The notes: a model not told the origin generated them from the sequence alone. DNA of 64,000 nucleotides from Desulfarculus sp. (GCA_016218705.1 JACRDC010000044.1:17348-81347); one strand, 5' to 3'. Shown: positions 1-7,005, counted from the first letter of the stretch. Translations and numbers: made by a program.

Positions 1-2
1 GG

Positions 3-1151
3 GCCTTGCTGTGCCAGTGCGGCGGGTTCATCGCCAACCGCCTGGAGGTGGTGGTCAAATGGCAAGGCGCGGTCTACCGCATTACCCATGACCAGTCTGG
101 CCAGCGCCTGACTGATTATGTCCACGCCGAGCGCGCCCAGGGCCTGATAAACAACCAGATCGAGCGCGGTGGGTTCTACCCCACCCTGTGGACCAGCGCC
201 AAACACAACCGGCTGCTATGGGAAAACTACCTGCGGGATTACCTGCGGGCCGAAGAAGATAGGCTGTTGCCCGGCCGCGCCGCCACCCTGGCCAAGAAGA
301 AAGCCTGGGCGCGGCATCTGGTGTGGTTCAACGGAAGGAACCTCCGCGAGCTACGAACCGCCGACCTGGAGCAATACGCCAGCCTGCCCTGCCTGCGTCT
401 GGCCCTGGCGCCCAAGAGCCTGGCCGACGTCATGGTGGAGCTGCGCCACATCCTGGAGCGCGCCGAGGCCCGGGATGATATCGAGCGCGCGCCCCAGGTG
501 CCCCCGGTGCAGGTGCCCCGCCGGGCCGTAAAGGTCATGACCGCCGACCAGCAGGTCCGCGTCCTGGAGAGCATCCCCACCCCGCACCGCCCCATTTTCA
601 TGTTCCTCATGGAGTACGGCTGCCGGGTCAGCGAGGCCTGCGCGCTGTGTTGGGACATGGTGGACCGGGAGCGGGAGGTGGTGGTCCTGGCCCGCACTTT
701 CTCTCGCCGCGTTTTGGCGGAGGCCACCAAGACCAGGCGTGATAACACCCTGCCTATCGTGGGTTGGTTTCAGACCCACCTGGAGGCCATGCCCCCGGGG
801 CTGCATCAGACGCCGGTCTTCCAAAACCCGGAAGCTGACCCTCGCCGCAACCCCGCCAGGTTCTACTCGCCCGACATCCTGAACAGCATTTGGCGCGATG
901 CCCTAGAAGAGGCCGAACTGGAGCCTATCCCCCTAAAAAACGGCACCAGGCACTCTCGCGGCAAGCAACTTCGGGATGCCGGCTGGGACCCCCACCTGAT
1001 CGCCCGGCTCCTGGGCCACGCCTCCACCCACCACACCATGCGCTACTACGTGGAAGACGACGCAGAGACCCTGCGGGACAAGTTGACAGCCGGCAAAGTT
1101 GTCAACCTGTTGTCAACCCCAAAAACCCCTAAAAACGACTCAGGCGGTTAG
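3..1151 (+). CDS. Tyrosine recombinase (integrase) of the left-hand element, 5' truncated by window edge
   Basis: The visible part has about 382 residues. The C-terminal half carries a phage-integrase catalytic domain: Arg near 207 (GCRVSEA), Arg near 315 (NGTRHS), His near 338 (LLGHAS) and a Tyr pair near 347-348. The position normally holding His of the HxxR box is Asn. It is clearly homologous to the integrase at 1315-2601, which has about 57 more N-terminal residues including a zinc-ribbon-like Cys pair. The remaining residues CQCGG at the window edge match the end of that zinc ribbon, so the true start lies off the left edge. The stop codon sits inside a hairpin 26 bp before the tRNA-derived att core. 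It presumably belongs to a second element integrated at the same tRNA, to the left. Confidence 0.9.
   Translation, partial: ALLCQCGGFIANRLEVVVKWQGAVYRITHDQSGQRLTDYVHAERAQGLINNQIERGGFYPTLWTSAKHNRLLWENYLRDYLRAEEDRLLPGRAATLAKKKAWARHLVWFNGRNLRELRTADLEQYASLPCLRLALAPKSLADVMVELRHILERAEARDDIERAPQVPPVQVPRRAVKVMTADQQVRVLESIPTPHRPIFMFLMEYGCRVSEACALCWDMVDREREVVVLARTFSRRVLAEATKTRRDNTLPIVGWFQTHLEAMPPGLHQTPVFQNPEADPRRNPARFYSPDILNSIWRDALEEAELEPIPLKNGTRHSRGKQLRDAGWDPHLIARLLGHASTHHTMRYYVEDDAETLRDKLTAGKVVNLLSTPKTPKNDSGG
1099..1118 (+). repeat. Candidate integrase arm-type sites of the left element (two TTGTCAACC repeats)
   Basis: Two perfect 9-bp direct repeats, TTGTCAACC, are spaced 11 bp start to start inside the 3' end of the left integrase gene and end 58 bp before the att core at 1177. 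The arrangement matches the ATGTCCACC pairs at both ends of the neighbouring element, but the sequence differs. That is expected if each integrase has its own arm-site specificity. Assignment as arm sites is inference from position and spacing. Confidence 0.5.
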
Positions 1152-1172
1152 CCCTCTTCGAGCTAACCGCCT
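1142..1172 (+). terminator. Hairpin at the end of the left integrase gene
   Basis: A perfect 11-bp stem (1142-1152 with 1162-1172) and 9-nt loop include the integrase TAG stop codon. No clear T tract follows. A comparable stop-overlapping hairpin sits at the same distance from the att core at 49008-49039. Confidence 0.55.
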
Positions 1173-1176
1173 GATA

Positions 1177-1235
1177 TCATTCTTGGTAGGCCGGAAGGGA
1201 TTTGAACCCTTGACTTCCACCGTGTGAGGATGGCA
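1177..1235 (-). repeat. att core, left copy (3' fragment of tRNA-Val, 59 bp)
   Basis: 59 bp are identical to 49044-49102. On the minus strand this is the tRNA-Val(CAC) 3' part, from the anticodon arm through the CCA end plus 7 bp downstream. The 5' part of the tRNA is missing here, so this is a tRNA remnant and not a functional gene. It is the junction between two tandem elements whose integrase genes converge on it. Confidence 0.92.
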
Positions 1236-1295
1236 TTCTACATCTCGATCTAAACGTTGTCTAATATCAGCTAGTTGCAAGGGCGATTTTTACCA

Positions 1296-1315
1296 ATGTC
1301 CACCTGATGTCCACC
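1296..1315 (+). repeat. Candidate integrase arm-type sites, left end (two ATGTCCACC repeats)
   Basis: ATGTCCACC occurs at 1296-1304 and 1307-1315 (11-bp period), 60 bp from the att core. The second copy abuts the integrase stop codon. The same pair in the same orientation is at 48965-48984, 59 bp from the right core. Symmetric placement around the core in the excised circle is what arm-type integrase sites look like. Confidence 0.65.
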
Positions 1316-2601
1316 TAGCCCCCAGACCCGGCCCCCTCAATCTTCCTGGGACTAAGCGTCCTGACCTTGCTATTAAGCAGCTCACGCACGAGCCCCGTGC
1401 CGGCCCTGGCGTACTTGCGTGTATGGGCCAATGAGGTGTGCCCCAGAATTCGGCTGGCAGCCTCTATGCCCCACTGATGAACATTGATGGCCTGCATTCC
1501 CAGGGAGTGCCTGGTGGCGTTCTTCAATGGAATTTGCGGCAAGCCAGCTGCTCCCACTGCTATGGAAAACAGCTTGCGCAATTGGTCCTCCAGGTAAAAC
1601 CGCTCGCGATTATGAGCTTCGGGATTGCGAAATACCGGTGTGACCCCCAGGCCTGGGGTTATCGATTGCAGGTAGGTGGCAAATTCCTCGCAGATGGGCA
1701 GGACGTTGGGCCGGGCCTTGGGTCGCTCCAGGAGCTTGCGGCGACTGAAGGTACGCGCGAGGTAAAAGATGCCGTTGTCCCGGTCGACCTTGTCCCAGCA
1801 TAGGGCCGTGGCTTCGTTCACACGGCAGCCGTAGGTAAACATGAATGAAAAGATCGACCGGTGCTCCTCGGGGAGCCGCTCCAGGATTCTTTGCTGTTGC
1901 TCCTGGTTGTACCAGGCGATTTCTTTTTCAGGCACCCTCACCGCGGGGAACTCAGGCACCCTGGCGATATCCTGGCGCCGGAGAGCCCGCTTAAGGATAA
2001 AGCGCAGCTCTGTGAGGACATCGGACCTGGTCTTGGGCGCCAGGCCCTTTTTCTTGAGGTGGAGGTCAAAATCTTCTATCTGGCCGGTGCGCAGCTCGCG
2101 GATGTTTTGACCGTTAAACCAGCTCAGGTGGCGTCCTATGGAGACCTTCTTGGCCAGGGAGGCCTCGCGGTCCGGCTGCAGGCGCTCCCTCTCGTGGTCC
2201 AGGTAGGCCCTGTAGTAATTTTGCCAGAGGAGGCCGTTAACGTCGGAAGGCGTCCACAGTTCAGGATAGAAACTGCCCTCCATGATCTCTTCGCTGATCT
2301 GGGCCAGCGCCAGACAGGCCTCATCGTAACTGCTGAAGGCCTGCCCTGATTTGTCATGGGTGACGGTGTGAAGGCGGTTCTGCCACTTAACGCGGATTTC
2401 GATGGCAGCGTCAGCCCACCGTCCACACTCGCAGCTTAGGACCTCCACCGGGCGCTTGCCCTTGAGCCTGATGGTCTTGGGCTCATAGCGTCCCCGCTGC
2501 CCGCACTGGGGGCAAACTTGACGACAGCGGATGCTACCACGCATGGGAACCCTCATGGCGGCCAGCTGCGCTGCGATTTGCGGGGAAAGAGCTTCGCCCA
2601 A
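1315..2601 (-). CDS. int: Tyrosine recombinase (site-specific integrase) with N-terminal zinc ribbon
   Basis: The protein has 428 aa from a TTG start with AGGA upstream. Residues 26-60 contain CxxC and CxC pairs (CPQC, CECG) that form a probable zinc ribbon. An arm/core-binding region follows at about 65-225. The catalytic domain has Arg260 (GCRVNEA), Arg364 (NATRHS), His387 (ILGHTS) and Tyr397 (RKYA); the usual His of HxxR is Asn361. The gene lies directly inside the left att repeat and should catalyse integration into and excision from tRNA-Val. Its paralogue at 3-1151 serves the adjacent element. Confidence 0.93.
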   Translation of the reverse strand: MGEALSPQIAAQLAAMRVPMRGSIRCRQVCPQCGQRGRYEPKTIRLKGKRPVEVLSCECGRWADAAIEIRVKWQNRLHTVTHDKSGQAFSSYDEACLALAQISEEIMEGSFYPELWTPSDVNGLLWQNYYRAYLDHERERLQPDREASLAKKVSIGRHLSWFNGQNIRELRTGQIEDFDLHLKKKGLAPKTRSDVLTELRFILKRALRRQDIARVPEFPAVRVPEKEIAWYNQEQQQRILERLPEEHRSIFSFMFTYGCRVNEATALCWDKVDRDNGIFYLARTFSRRKLLERPKARPNVLPICEEFATYLQSITPGLGVTPVFRNPEAHNRERFYLEDQLRKLFSIAVGAAGLPQIPLKNATRHSLGMQAINVHQWGIEAASRILGHTSLAHTRKYARAGTGLVRELLNSKVRTLSPRKIEGAGSGG

Positions 2602-2616
2602 CCCAAGTAATTCCTG

Positions 2617-2646
2617 GGCTGGGCGTGGAACGGACGATCAAGTGGG
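2617..2646 (+). repeat. Intergenic repeat, copy 1 (GGACGATCA motif)
   Basis: This is the start of a stretch of about 30 bp nearly identical to 4864-4893, differing by one base. The core GGACGATCA recurs on the opposite strand at about 6046 and 14726, always in non-coding gaps. Here it lies just upstream of the integrase start. The role is unknown; a shared operator or regulator site is possible. Confidence 0.5.
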
Positions 2647-2679
2647 GTGACGTGAACATATCGACGGGCCTCCCTTCTG

Positions 2680-3165
2680 TCAAGAGGCCAGGGAAGCGAT
2701 CATCCCATTACCCGCTGGTATCTCGAAGGGAGGGGCGGGCTTTTGCCGGGGCTCAATGCCTTGGAAGGATTCTATTACGTGCTCGGTGGGCATCCGCTTC
2801 ACGGCTGCGTAGATGAGGCGCAAAAGGCGGTCATGAGCCTTGCCGACGGTTTGGGCGCCGCTCTCCCAGCGGTAGATGGTGGCCCGGTCCACGCCCAGCC
2901 AGTGGGCCAGCTCTTGGCCGTTCAGGCGAAGATTTTTGCGCAGAAAGCGAATTTCGGGACCAGTCAGGAGAGATGGCTTGGCTACCAGCAACTCGCCAAT
3001 ACGCTGATGCAAGGCCGGCAAGGCGGGCAGGCCGACCATGCTCTCGCCGCAAGCGCAGTGGCAGACCTGGGCGTCAGTCAGGAAGACGTTGTCCAGGCCC
3101 GCCCCAGTGTATTGGTAGGTCTCCCGCCTGCAATCCATCAGTTCGCCACAAGTTGGACAGCGCAT
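2680..3165 (-). CDS. MqsA/YgiT-type zinc-finger HTH antitoxin
   Basis: The protein has 161 aa from the ATG at 3165, chosen because AAGGAG lies 7 nt upstream and overlaps the stop codon of the gene before it. The N-terminus has the YgiT-type zinc finger, CPTC near residue 3 and CxCxCGE near 38. The C-terminal half is an XRE-like helix-turn-helix (RKNLRLNGQELAHWLGVD, then IYRWESG). It follows the DUF4258 gene by 11 nt, the usual toxin-then-antitoxin order for this type. It probably neutralises the toxin and represses the operon. Confidence 0.8.
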   Translation of the reverse strand: MRCPTCGELMDCRRETYQYTGAGLDNVFLTDAQVCHCACGESMVGLPALPALHQRIGELLVAKPSLLTGPEIRFLRKNLRLNGQELAHWLGVDRATIYRWESGAQTVGKAHDRLLRLIYAAVKRMPTEHVIESFQGIEPRQKPAPPFEIPAGNGMIASLAS

Positions 3166-3176
3166 GTCAGGACTCC

Positions 3177-3458
3177 TTAGTAGACCGTAATACAAACAAG
3201 GCTACGGAGGTCTTCGGGCAGGGCCGCCTGGATGGTCAAGAGATGGCGGCTGGCGTCGCGCCCCTGCACTGTGACCCGCCACTGGCCCTGTTCCTCTATC
3301 AGTACCAGATCGGTTGCCTTGCCATTGCAGAGAGCCGCTTCCAAGTCCATCCAGTCCACACCGCGCTCGCTCATCCGCAGCTCACAATGCTTGGTGACGA
3401 AGACCCACCCGAGCCGGGCCAACTGATTGATTTGCGCGGTGGCCTCGGCCAGGTTCAT
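3177..3458 (-). CDS. DUF4258 family toxin-like protein
   Basis: The protein has 93 aa from the ATG at 3458 with GGGAG 8 nt upstream. An in-frame ATG at 3509 lies upstream of the promoter and is rejected. The family signature is visible as KHCELRMSERGVDWMDLEAAL, then a WRVTVQGRD strand. DUF4258 proteins resemble RelE/MqsR-fold RNases and are often paired with YgiT-type antitoxins, as here. Toxicity is inferred from pairing, not shown. Confidence 0.75.
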   Translation of the reverse strand: MNLAEATAQINQLARLGWVFVTKHCELRMSERGVDWMDLEAALCNGKATDLVLIEEQGQWRVTVQGRDASRHLLTIQAALPEDLRSLVCITVY

Positions 3459-3487
3459 TCTGCAGCTCCCGAATGCCCAGTGAATAA

Positions 3488-3516
3488 AATATGATGCATC
3501 GTCATGCAATTGTCAA
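3488..3516 (-). promoter_or_regulatory. Promoter of the DUF4258/MqsA-like pair with palindromic operator
   Basis: On the minus strand there is a perfect TTGACA (3511-3516), 17-bp spacing and CATATT (3488-3493), about 30 bp upstream of the toxin ATG. The spacer and its upstream side contain repeated GATGCA/TGCATC and TCATGC elements, plausible antitoxin-binding sites for autoregulation. Confidence 0.6.
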
Positions 3517-3570
3517 GCATAATGTGATGCAAGATCATCCTACCATGACGCCACAGAACACATACCAAAA

Positions 3571-4002
3571 CTATGCTCCGGGGGTTTTCGCCAGCCGTAG
3601 TTTTACAAAACGCATTGAGCGGCCCTTGAACTTGATGTCGGAACCCTGCCCGATCACCCATAACTTTTTCTCGCCGGCCGAGCGCACCTGGACATGCCTG
3701 GGTACGGAGGTCGTGCTTTCGAGGGCCTCCTGCATAGTCTTACGAGATTCTGAGGACACCAGATCGAGCAGGCGCCGTCCCACCAACTGGCGGAATCCGC
3801 CTTGTTGGCATACCGCCTCGCTATTCCAGAGAATTATCCCGTCCTCGTGAATTATCGCGGGCAAGGTATAGGGCAATCGTAAGGACCGGCTTTCCCTTAC
3901 AGCACACAGGCTGATGAATTCGCCTCCCTCGGCGGGTCTTTCTCCTACTCGCCTACCGCGGCCGGCCCCGATTTCTTCTCTCTGCGATTCCCGCTGCCCC
4001 AT
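3571..4002 (-). CDS. PAS-domain protein overlapping the phage repressor gene
   Basis: The protein has 143 aa. Residues about 48-120 look like a PAS domain (LPAIIHEDGIILWNSEAV, then GRRLLDLVSSESRKTM). The first 19 codons overlap the 3' end of the repressor gene in another frame (58 bp). The ATG at 4002 has a weak ribosome site, and no better start exists after the overlap. Translational coupling or a frameshift joining repressor and PAS domain are both possible. A sensor domain for the repressor would fit. Confidence 0.55.
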   Translation of the reverse strand: MGQRESQREEIGAGRGRRVGERPAEGGEFISLCAVRESRSLRLPYTLPAIIHEDGIILWNSEAVCQQGGFRQLVGRRLLDLVSSESRKTMQEALESTTSVPRHVQVRSAGEKKLWVIGQGSDIKFKGRSMRFVKLRLAKTPGA

Positions 4003-4400
4003 ACAGCGCGATGGTTGCTCTCGATGGAATCCTTCATGACCTGCGCCAGCGGGCCATCGCTTCGGAGCACAAACAGGGCCTTGTCCAGCAGCGCTCGCTC
4101 TGATTTGCTTGCGCCCGGGCCGGCCCGTGAAGGTTTGGCCCCGCCAGCTTCTCCGGCGGTCTCGCCTGTCAGGACGTAATTAAAATCTTCCCTACGCATA
4201 TGGGTAGCAATGGAACTCAGAGTCTGGAGGCTAGGCCCGGCCTTGCCGGGTCTCGTGGGGTCCCTGCCCATCATGGTGCGGTAGGTCATGAGGGCCAGGC
4301 CCAGGGATTGAGCGAACTTGGGGTCCTTGAGCCCGGACCTGGCCTGCAACTCCTGCATCCTGGCCCGAAATTTTTCCAGTTCATCGGGTATGTTAGCCAT
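3945..4400 (-). CDS. CI-like prophage repressor N-terminal HTH protein
   Basis: The protein has 151 aa. An HTH of the XRE/CI type is suggested by FAQSLGLALMTYRTMMG, then the SLQTLSSIATHM segment and an FNYVLTGE ending typical of phage repressor N-domains. It is divergent from a small gene at 4481 with an overlapping promoter/operator region between them. That gives it the repressor position of a lambdoid switch. No LexA-type peptidase domain is present, and the C-terminus runs into the overlapping PAS ORF. Confidence 0.7.
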   Translation of the reverse strand: MANIPDELEKFRARMQELQARSGLKDPKFAQSLGLALMTYRTMMGRDPTRPGKAGPSLQTLSSIATHMRREDFNYVLTGETAGEAGGAKPSRAGPGASKSERALLDKALFVLRSDGPLAQVMKDSIESNHRAVWGSGNRREKKSGPAAVGE

Positions 4401-4426
4401 GGCTTTGCACCAGCGTATTTTTTAGG

Positions 4427-4454
4427 TTGACATACCTACGCATTTGCATATACA
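4427..4454 (+). promoter_or_regulatory. Rightward early promoter with overlapping inverted repeat
   Basis: TTGACA at 4427-4432, 16-bp spacing and TATACA at 4449-4454 drive the gene at 4481. The -35 box is embedded in inverted repeats AGGT-N6-ACCT and, further out, GCGTA/TACGC. This is a likely repressor operator by position between the divergent repressor and Cro-like genes. Confidence 0.7.
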
Positions 4455-4480
4455 CAGGCCCAACACTTGAGGAGGTTCAG

Positions 4481-4657
4481 ATGTCCGAAACCATTAAGCC
4501 CTTCAACCTCAATCTGAGCCAGGCCGAGCGCCTGGAGCTGGAGACCTACCGCAAGCGCCTTGGGTTTCGCTTCCTGAGCGACCTGATCCGCACCAAAATG
4601 CTGGAGCTGGCCCGCCAGCCGGACAACCTCCCGCCGCTACCGGGACAAGAGGCCTGA
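4481..4657 (+). CDS. Small Cro-position regulator, 58 aa
   Basis: The ATG at 4481 is preceded by an excellent GAGGAGG site. The short basic protein (FNLNLSQAERLELETYRKRL, then FRFLSDLIRTKMLEL) has a beta-strand followed by two helices, compatible with a ribbon-helix-helix DNA-binding fold. It is the first gene of the rightward transcript, divergent from the repressor. The RHH assignment is by eye only. Confidence 0.6.
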   Translation: MSETIKPFNLNLSQAERLELETYRKRLGFRFLSDLIRTKMLELARQPDNLPPLPGQEA

Positions 4658-4932
4658 GCCATGCCCAGTAAGGGCGGTCCGATTCAGCGACCATGAGAAC
4701 CTACAGCCCTGGGTGGGCCAGCATCCATCTTACGCAGTAGCATATATTATCCGCCCACATCGAGGCAACAAGTTTTTGGATTTTGGCCACAGCCACCGGG
4801 CGTGCCCGCGGCAGCTCCCAGGCCCCACGCTTGAACGGAAAGCAGAACTAAAACCTCAAACATGGCTGGGCGTGGAACGGACGATCAGGTGGGGACCAGA
4901 CGCCGTCCACCCTTGCCAGGGAGGCAGATCAC
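4658..4932. other. Intergenic stretch with repeat copy 2
   Basis: No convincing gene. At 4864-4893 there is a near-exact copy of the 2617-2646 sequence with the GGACGATCA core, 40 bp before the next small gene. Long overlapping reading frames here look like GC-bias artefacts. Confidence 0.5.
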
Positions 4933-5073
4933 ATGACTTGGTCCGGCTGGCGCACATTGCAGGAGTTGGCCTGCTGGCGGGATATGTTTGGGCCTGGCGC
5001 CAAGCTGTTGGACGTGCTCCAATCCCAGTTCCTGCCTGGCTCTTTGCGCAGGGAGGCGGTTGGCGATGCCTGA
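4933..5073 (+). CDS. Small hypothetical protein, 46 aa
   Basis: The ATG at 4933 has GGGAGG 9 nt upstream. The sequence begins MTWSGWRTLQELACWRDM and ends overlapping the next gene (ATGCCTGA). It is not recognised. Support comes from the ribosome site and the tight chain of overlaps with the following three genes, typical of phage early operons. Confidence 0.4.
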   Translation: MTWSGWRTLQELACWRDMFGPGAKLLDVLQSQFLPGSLRREAVGDA

Positions 5074-5245
5074 GCGCTTTGTCTGTGCCGATTGCCGCAC
5101 CCCAGTGGCGGGCTACGACCAGACCCCGCCGCCCAGCTGGCTGGTCTCGGCCGAGGACCCCGAACAAGTGCTCTGCCCGGAATGCCAAGAGGCCCGGGGT
5201 TGGCGGGCTATAGGCCGGCCAAGCGAGAGAGGCCGGCCATGTTGA
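5066..5245 (+). CDS. Small zinc-finger protein, 59 aa
   Basis: The ATG at 5066 has GGGAGG upstream. Cys pairs CADC (residues 8-11) and CPEC (37-40) form a treble-clef or zinc-ribbon-like pair. It overlaps its neighbours at both ends (8 nt and 7 nt). Function is unknown; it may be a nucleic-acid-binding early phage protein. Confidence 0.55.
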   Translation: MPERFVCADCRTPVAGYDQTPPPSWLVSAEDPEQVLCPECQEARGWRAIGRPSERGRPC

Positions 5246-5679
5246 GTCAGACAACCTTGCAAGTGCCCGCGCCCTGGGGCGTGGGGATCATGCTGGGGCT
5301 CAAGCGGGATTGGGTATGTTCCGGGTCAGTGGGCTTGGCGCCGCGGCCCGGCACCGTCCTGGAGGTTCGGCAGGCACGCGGCGGGGAGCGGTACCTGGGC
5401 GTCTGGCGCCAACTGGATAGCTTGGCCCGACGCCAGGGCTGGGCTTCCCTGGCCATGACGGCGCCCATGTGCGCCTTTCTGCCAGGTCTGGCCGGTTGGG
5501 TGGACCTGGTGGACGTTGTTCCCCATCACCACGACCAAGCCCTGAGCATCTGGTTTCTGGCCAGACCGCGGCCGGCCTGGCTGCAACCCCTGCCCCCCCA
5601 GGCCCCGGAGCAGCCAGGCGGGAGCATGCCCTTGCATGCCCCCGCCTGGCCCGCCGGGGCTTCCCTGGAGGCCCGATGA
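5239..5679 (+). CDS. Hypothetical protein, 146 aa
   Basis: The ATG at 5239 has GAGAGAGG upstream and overlaps the previous stop (ATGTTGA). The protein is rich in Trp, Pro and Arg, with no recognised domain. A His triplet (PHHHD) lies near residue 96. The downstream gene begins inside its stop codon (ATGA). Confidence 0.5.
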   Translation: MLSQTTLQVPAPWGVGIMLGLKRDWVCSGSVGLAPRPGTVLEVRQARGGERYLGVWRQLDSLARRQGWASLAMTAPMCAFLPGLAGWVDLVDVVPHHHDQALSIWFLARPRPAWLQPLPPQAPEQPGGSMPLHAPAWPAGASLEAR

Positions 5680-5924
5680 CCGGACGGCATCAGACACAGC
5701 TAAGGCAGGCCGTGGCGCAATGGCTGATAGCCCTCTTTGGGCTGCCCGCCTTGCTGCTGGTGATGGAGGGTGGGGCATGGGCTGGCTGGGGCGCGCTGCT
5801 GGGCCTGGCCTCCCAGCCCTTCTGGGTCTGGGCCACCTGGCGCCAGCGGCAATGGGGCATGTTGGTCTTGAGCTTGGCCTACTGCCTGATCTGGGGCCGG
5901 GGCGCCTGGCTTAGTTGGAGCTGA
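5676..5924 (+). CDS. Small membrane protein, 82 aa
   Basis: The ATG overlaps the previous stop. Two or three hydrophobic segments (WLIALFGLPALLLVM, then WGALLGLASQPFWVWATW, then MLVLSLAYCLIW) suggest an integral membrane protein. No family is recognised. It ends the small early cluster 4933-5924. Confidence 0.55.
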   Translation: MTGRHQTQLRQAVAQWLIALFGLPALLLVMEGGAWAGWGALLGLASQPFWVWATWRQRQWGMLVLSLAYCLIWGRGAWLSWS

Positions 5925-6036
5925 GCCGTGCCTGGCTTCCCTATTCATGACCAGGTCCAAGCCCCCACGGCATGCCAGGATAGCTGGGCATCATCCCGAC
6001 CTCAGGACGATTTAATGGGCGAGAGCCTCCAACCAA

Positions 6037-6062
6037 GGGCAAGCGTTGATCGTCCAACCTGG
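6037..6062 (-). repeat. GGACGATCA motif, copy 3
   Basis: In the gap before the replication gene, the minus strand reads GGTTGGACGATCAACGC, sharing the GGACGATCA core with the copies at about 2631, 4878 and 14726. It may be a shared regulator site; this is unproven. Confidence 0.35.
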
Positions 6063-6108
6063 CTTGAATACGGTGCCGCAATCCTCCTGTTTCTAACTAC
6101 CAAGCGCC

Positions 6109-7005
6109 TTGGCTCAGCATCCTGAACAGACCAGCCTGGACCTGCCGTCCTGGCTCCTGAGCCCGGAGCACGCGGCCCGCATGGGCGGCGCGCTGTGGGT
6201 GTTCCTGTGGCTGTGGCAGGAGGGTCAGCCTGGCGAGAGCCCCTACGTACGCCAGGTGCGCGGCGGTGGAAGTTTCCGGTCCGAGGAGATTGGCCAGGCC
6301 CTGGGGCTGAATGAACGCACGGTGCGACGCCACCTGATTACCCTGAGCGCGGCCGGCTACCTGACCACCTGGCGCGAGCCTCACGGGTTCAGCGCCGTGG
6401 TCAGCATCTGGGAATCGGAAAAGGCCCCGCAAGGCGAGAGACCGGACAATTCTGTCCGGTCTGAAATTACAGCCGAGAGACCGGACAAGGTTGTCCGATC
6501 ACTCGGCCCTGACCGGACAACCTTGTCCGATCACCAACTCAGACCGGACAGGGTTGTCCGGTCTGAGAACCCCCCTGCACCCCCCTTAAGGGTACTTGAA
6601 GAGTCTTCTCTTGATTCTTCTTCGTCCGGAGGTTTTCTTGAAGTACCAACAACAGCCAAGAGAGCACAAGTCGTGCCACTTCGCGGGGGCCTGGAGGCTG
6701 CCGCGCCAAGGCCTGTTGCTGTTGCTGCTGGCCCGAGCCCAGGCAGGTTGCGGCAGGAACAGGCCATTGCCCACCTGATCGGCCGCATCGAAGCCTGGGA
6801 ACGCCCGGAGCTGACCCGTACTCTCCTGGACAACCTGTGCCAGGTGTCCCTTTCCCAACTGCCCCTGGTGTTCGAGCAGGTCTGGCGCTTTCACCGCACC
6901 CGACGCAAGGACCTGGACAACCCCGCCGGCTGGTGGGCAGCCATGCTGGCCAGGGCTGTGCAGGAATGCCGAAGAAACATGAAAGGGGCGCATGACTACG
7001 GCTAG
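6109..7005 (+). CDS. O-like replication initiator with winged-helix N-domain and in-gene iterons
   Basis: The protein has 298 aa from a TTG start with no strong ribosome site; the next Met (residue 25) is less likely. Residues about 50-105 form a winged HTH (SEEIGQALGLNERTVRRHL, then AAGYLTTW). A linker at about 110-155 is encoded by four 24-bp palindromic DNA repeats. The C-terminal domain (about 215-298, LIGRIEAWERPELTRTLLDN, then NPAGWWAAMLARAV) is a helical phage replication-type domain. The architecture matches lambda O, whose origin iterons lie inside the gene. Assignment is by architecture, not by recognised identity. Confidence 0.65.
   Translation: MAQHPEQTSLDLPSWLLSPEHAARMGGALWVFLWLWQEGQPGESPYVRQVRGGGSFRSEEIGQALGLNERTVRRHLITLSAAGYLTTWREPHGFSAVVSIWESEKAPQGERPDNSVRSEITAERPDKVVRSLGPDRTTLSDHQLRPDRVVRSENPPAPPLRVLEESSLDSSSSGGFLEVPTTAKRAQVVPLRGGLEAAAPRPVAVAAGPSPGRLRQEQAIAHLIGRIEAWERPELTRTLLDNLCQVSLSQLPLVFEQVWRFHRTRRKDLDNPAGWWAAMLARAVQECRRNMKGAHDYG
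6439..6564 (+). repeat. Candidate phage replication origin: four palindromic iterons
   Basis: 24-bp repeats lie at 6439-6462, 6478-6501, 6510-6533 and 6541-6564, consensus AGACCGGACA-N4-TGTCCGGTCT. The first copy is a perfect palindrome. Spacings are 39, 32 and 31 bp, so copy 3 is in a different reading frame from the others. Selection is therefore on DNA rather than protein. A pyrimidine-rich, less GC-rich stretch follows (6590-6660), a possible unwinding region. Confidence 0.75.

Noticed and set aside
1184..1235. tRNA-Val gene at the left end
   Set aside because: Only the 3' part is present; the 5' acceptor strand and D arm are replaced by element DNA.
4713..5213. 166-codon plus-strand frame
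   Set aside because: Conflicts with two small genes that have good ribosome sites; starts in the repeat-bearing gap and shows no domain.
6439..6564. CRISPR-like array
   Set aside because: Repeats are palindromic, irregularly spaced by 7-15 bp, and lie inside a gene; they fit iterons rather than CRISPR units.
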